From: Sabellastarte sp. h YS-2021
Taxonomy: Eukaryota; Annelida; Polychaeta; Sabellida; Sabellidae
Direction of reading: 5' to 3'
DNA: 64,000 nt
Assembly: GCA_964017235.1 (NCBI GenBank)
Contig: OZ024935.1
Span: 87,201,052 to 87,265,051, forward strand
Shown here: positions 59,641 through 64,000 of the stretch, piece after piece
Position numbering within the stretch: position 1 is the stretch's first letter
Layout of the letters: every line of letters begins with the position of its first letter
Program-made: the position numbers and the translations under genes
The notes under the pieces: generated by a model
What the model was told of the DNA's origin: nothing
Seen by the model: only the letters and a program-made list of their open reading frames with translations
The model's database searches: none

Positions 59641-60004
59641 GGACTGTGTGGGGCCACCTGAGTCCTCCTCAGGCTTCCTGAGGCCGATCTAAACTTATTC
59701 CCAGGCTTTAATACCAATTCAGTATTCCCGCCCATTTTACCATTTTTTTCACCCACTGTCCACGATTAAGGGTCGCAGACAGGATCGGGGCTTAGTCCTT
59801 TGGTGGAACAGGGGCATTAATCCATCAACATAGGTGGATCAAAGTTAAGCCAAAAGTTGAGCCAAAAATCAGCTCAACTTCTTTGTGAATACCAACTTGA
59901 TCATGATCCATTTTTCAGCTCATGTTAAGCCAAAAATCAGCTTATGTTGAGCTTGATCCCTTTTGTGAATACGGCCTCAGAAAGTTTGTGATGAAAAACA
60001 ACGA

Positions 60005-60275
60005 AATTAATTACACAGACTGACTGAATTTAGTCTTTTCAGTCAGTCTGTGTAAAAATGAACCATATAGATTTCAGTCATTACATCAAATGACTGAATT
60101 TTTTAGTCATTAAGCGTTTCAGTCAGTCTGTGTAAAAATGAACCATAGATTTCAGTCATTACATGAAATGACTGAAAATTTTAGTCATTACAAGTAATGA
60201 CTGACCATTTCAGTTATTACGTGAAATGACTGAAACTTTTAGTCATTACACGTACTGACTGGTTTCACAGATTGA
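60005..60275. repeat. Palindrome-rich MITE built on CAGTCATTAC.TGAAATGACTGA
   Basis: CACAGACTGACTGAA at 60015 and TTCAGTCAGTCTGTG at 60039 and 60119 form inverted ends. Between and after them are repeated palindromes such as TTTCAGTCATTACATGAAAT and GACTGAAA. It ends near TTCACAGATTGACTG (60263). No coding content. Confidence 0.7.
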
Positions 60276-60720
60276 CTGTAAATATATACACATATGATGA
60301 GATGTAAGAGAAGCTTTACAGAAGTCGCACGGGTTCTTAAGAAAACTCTTTGGAAGAGCTAGACACAGTTGAACCAGAGAAAGATCTAAAATTGCGCAAT
60401 CTTTATAAACATGTATACTTACATTACAAATGCAATCCTTTCTGGCCACACAATACAGTATTCCTTTCAAATATCCAAATTATAATATTCCCAACTACTG
60501 TCATGTAACGGTGTCACGTACAGTACTGTAAAAGTATTTTAACACAGAAATATGTTCCCTTTCTTAAAAGACAAGCAATACACAAAGACAAGGCCAGAAT
60601 GATTTCTCCAAAAATTCCCATAGTGTGGTTATATGAATCATTTCTAAATATAAATATAACCTCAGCACTGTGGAAAGAAGAGTCTGTGCAGTGTGGGCAC
60701 AACACACTTGACTTGCACAT

Positions 60721-60760
60721 ACAAAGAGAGAGGAAAGAATTTTGGCCGCCATATTGGAAC
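60721..60760 (-). promoter_or_regulatory. Candidate first exon/initiator with YY1-like ATGGCGGCC
   Basis: On the minus strand, CCAATATGGCGGCC is followed by an open stretch and a GTATGT donor. ATGGCGGC at a start codon is a known YY1-type initiator arrangement in animals. It lies 2.7 kb upstream of the first recognised ankyrin exon. The phase after GTATGT does not fit exon 57991 as coding, so this would have to be a 5' UTR/upstream ORF exon, or unrelated. Confidence 0.2.
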
Positions 60761-61439
60761 AGAACCTGAAAAGAAATATATTATTGATTAAAAAGTTATA
60801 AAGTCTAAATTCTTTCTTGAATTTAACAAACAATTTTAAAGTTCAAAACACATAGAATCCATGTGAAAATTTGAAGTTCATTTACAATTTTATCTAAGAA
60901 ATGAATCTCCGGAAATATTTGGAAAGTTAAGACTAAGCTACATATGAATGCTGATAGGCTTGCTAATATCATAGACAATTTCTACTGAAAAGTACTTTTT
61001 AGATATTTTGTGAAAATAGAGAAATGAAACCATGAAACTATAACGTCACTAATGTCCTTCCTTAGTCTACTATGATTCTTTGAGAACATTTCCCTTTGGG
61101 GAATGTAAAATACAGACTAAAATGCATTTATTCTTACACTTATTCAATACATTCATTCATTGTCTTAAAAAACCCAAAGTAAAGATTTGAGAGTCTGTGT
61201 CCATGAAAATAATTTATCACATAAAGTTGTCATACCTAATTGCACCTATCCTACATTCTTACATTTTTGTGGTCTTTTTATGGACACGAATGGCAACAAC
61301 ATTTTGATGAAATCCTCAAGCAATATGCCCCCAAAATGTGAATATTTTTAATGACATGGGCTGAATTCACAGAAATGGACATGCATAAGTACATGTGTAC
61401 AGAGACTGGGAAGAGACATAGAACTGTGTTCCTATATTA

Positions 61440-63030
61440 TTTATCTCATTACCACAAGATAGCAAGTCATTCCCATGAGACAATATATGTCATTTCCACA
61501 ACAGAGTGAGTCGTTCCCACAAGATGGCAAGTTGTTCCCATGAGTTAGCAAGTCTTTACCACAAGATACCAACTTGATCACTCCCATGAGTTACTATGTT
61601 ATGCTTTGATAACATTATGCAGGCAATTTCTTTGAATAACCTACCAAAGTTATCTCTTTGTATATCATACCAAACTTATCTTGAGGAAACAACATAATAT
61701 CTTGCGATAACAACTTCTTACCTGATGGAAATGACTTAATATAAGCGGTGGTAATGACGTGCTGAGTGATAGTAACAAGTTTATAAGTTGTGGAAACAAG
61801 TGAATAAGTGGTGGGAACAAGTTAATAAATGGTGGGGGGAACTTGAATAAGTGGTGGGAACAACTTACAAAGTGGTGGGAATGACTTAATAAGTGGATAA
61901 AACGATGTAGTAAGTGATGGGAATGCGTTAATAAGTAGTGGGAACTAATAAGTAGTGGAAACAATAAGTGGTAGGAAGACTTAAAAAGTAGTGGTAACAA
62001 TTTAATAAGTAGTGGTAACAACTAAGTAGTAGGAACGACTTAATTACTGGTGGGAATAACGTCATAAGTGGTGGGAACAAGTTAGTAAGTGGTGGGCATG
62101 AGTTTGTAAGAGGTGGATATGAATGAAAACATAAGGATTTACTATCTTTTGGTAGCCACTTAATATCTTGTTCCAACAAGTTAGTATCTTATATTCCTAC
62201 GACTTAGCATCATTTCCATGACTTAGTATTTTATTACCATGACTTAGTATTAGAGTCAAATTTCCACTGCTTTGTGAGCCCTAATAAGACTAGTTACTCC
62301 AGGATCGGGATTCTCAATAGTTAAGGACCAAATGTATTCCACTCAAAAGAAGCATATAACTTTCTATCATTTTATTGTAAAAGGTTGATTCACAGATCAG
62401 CAATACAATCCGTTTTGAATACAAGTATTAACTTATTACATCTAACCACAAACCAAAATATTAACAAGTATTTCAAGTAATCTTTACATTTTAGCAATAT
62501 GGTTGATCCAATCATGACAGACTATTTTTTCCCAAAGCTTTCCTCCGATAAAAGCATGTTTTACCAGTGACTTTTATAACAATTCTTAAGGTTACCCAAA
62601 CTCTCAAGGTCAGCATACAAGGATACATCATTGTCTGTCCTTGTATGGAGGTTAAAATATTCGACAGGTCCAAGGATAAATCCTTGACAGTTTGTGTTAA
62701 CCTTGTTTTGCATTCAGATGGGAAGGTTACAATATTGACCTAAATCAAGGATGCAGTTATTGCACAACTTCTCAAGGATACAACTGTACTAAATATGAGA
62801 CAGCTATATAAATTAGCACCAGTTAAAAGACAATCAGTAAAATACTACATTTTGGGCCTAGTAAGGTTATCTTAACAAATTAAAGATTTTATAGCCTTAA
62901 TACTTAGTAATTCATTACCATGTCCTGCTAAGTTGTGGGAATGACATATTATCTTTTGGTAATGCCTTCTTGTCTTGCTGACTTAATATCTTGTGGTAAC
63001 GACTTGTTAACCAGCAGTAACAAGATAAAA
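61440..63030. repeat. Large inverted repeat with GTGG(G/T)AA.GACTTAATAAGT subrepeats (foldback-like)
   Basis: The left flank (61440-61600) has ACCACAAGATAGCAAGTCAT and TTCCCACAAGATGGCAAGT. The centre (61730-62110) has more than fifteen 20-25 bp units like AATAAGTGGTGGGAACAA. Right parts (62150-62250 and 62900-63030) carry the opposite orientation (ACTTAATATCTTGTGGTAAC). An AT-rich spacer lies at 62260-62890. Confidence 0.65.
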
Positions 63031-64000
63031 AATTATAACAAAACAGTCTATGTCCCTTTCTGTGCTCAGTACATGTGGAGTTCTCATTTGAACATTTTGT
63101 ATGTTTGTATCCATATGACACATATAATTTCTAATTCTGAAGATTATTATCGAAAAGAAATTATTATAACCAATATATAAAATATACAATTTTTCTATTA
63201 CTATTACTTGGACTTTAAGACTGTAAAAGTAGATTGAATAACAATCAGCTTTAACATTTAAGCTTGCCTTTTAATAGGTATAACAAAAATTGGCAATATG
63301 GAAGTTTTCTAAAATTAACCAAATTTCATTGTATTGTGTTCCCGGGGCACTTCACTTGAAATTTGTAATTCCTAGACTTACCTTTAATAACTTAAACAGC
63401 TTCTTGTATATCCATGCTTATTCTTACAGAGACAAGTACAAATTAGTTTACATCATTTACAATTCACACAATCGTTTCTCTGTTTCATACAACAGATTTT
63501 ACTGCAAGAAGTACTTGCAATAACTCCACTTCTCACCCAGCAGGCACACGCCTTGAAATGTCGTTGATTTAGAGTTGAAAACAGGTCCTGACGTTGAAAT
63601 GCACATTACCAACTACTAAATCTTAGTTAGTTTTCTGACATGAAAAAGTAGTGATATTTTGACCAGAAATCATGGTGATTTTTGGTTGAAAAACTGACAC
63701 TGACACAATTTCAACACTATTTCAAAGCTGGATTTCTGACTGGAAATAGTAGTGATACTTCATAAAAAATCACCACTAAATCAAGTTAGGTTTTTCGACA
63801 TGAAATCTTAGTCATGTTATTGAACAGAAAACAGGTTGAATATTGGGAAATGAATGACTGGTTGATTGAAAATTCATTTTCTAGAGGATGATATAGTGAT
63901 TAAGTCTAACTTTTTGAAAGAACTATTATTGCAATTCTTTTTGAATTTGTAAATATTTGTAAAGCAAAGACTAATTTTTAAAGATAATAAAGATGATAAA
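63031..64000. other. Right edge, no gene recognised
   Basis: AT-rich. 63560-63850 contains weakly repeated blocks (TGACATGAAA.AGTAGTGATA, TTTCGACATGAAATCTTAGT). No exon signals consistent with the gene to the left. Confidence 0.35.

Noticed and set aside
61665-62179. Minus-strand open frames rich in Leu/His/Pro (LLPLLIKLLPLLF…)
   Set aside because: Low-complexity translation of the GTGGGAACAA-type short repeats in the foldback-like structure.

Overview
The window looks like animal nuclear DNA: AT-rich, intron-dense and repeat-rich. The repeat types (tandem-core non-autonomous elements, AGGTCA-rich satellites, a tRNA-derived SINE and LINE debris) suggest a marine invertebrate. A bivalve mollusc is my best guess, by inference only. 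No prokaryotic signal, rRNA, functional tRNA or CRISPR array was seen.

The backbone is one very large minus-strand gene, read from about 58.0 kb down to the left edge, where it runs out of the window. I could place 30 exons whose splice sites and codon phases all join, giving about 2,385 codons. The first 26 exons encode ankyrin-type modules. Most are about 75-84 residues long and start and end in phase 2, so each is a cassette that can be duplicated or skipped without shifting the frame. After the ankyrin block come two low-complexity acidic/Ser-Asn-rich exons (2388-2670 and 1860-2210). Next is an exon with a CxxC...HxC cluster and a coiled coil (659-956), then an exon matching the start of a BEN domain (132-342).

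Region by region: 0.1-14.5 kb holds the 3' half of the gene, with two tandem-core repeat elements in its introns. 14.5-21 kb is a long intron with composite repeats made of AGGTCA-rich 146-bp monomers. 21-28 kb holds one exon, a YY1-motif satellite block, a decayed retroelement fragment, a large AT-rich inverted repeat and a SINE. 28.1-37.8 kb holds nine near-identical tandem exon-intron units, split by a 5.18-kb satellite-bearing element. 38-54.5 kb is mostly intron: a second SINE, palindrome clusters, and a 5'-truncated LINE. That LINE is interrupted by a 5.57-kb relative of the 5.18-kb element, which itself carries a 1.95-kb TTAA-flanked element. 54.5-58 kb holds the first three ankyrin exons. 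58-64 kb has repeats only, apart from a weak candidate first exon/promoter near 60.74 kb.

The most interesting signals are (i) the gene itself, an exon-cassette ankyrin array joined to a BEN domain, with a recent nine-copy exon expansion. Also notable are (ii) a family of satellite-core elements whose two copies here both sit between AACTA repeats and share end palindromes and satellite order. Finally, (iii) a three-level nested insertion can be read directly because the LINE reading frame resumes across it.
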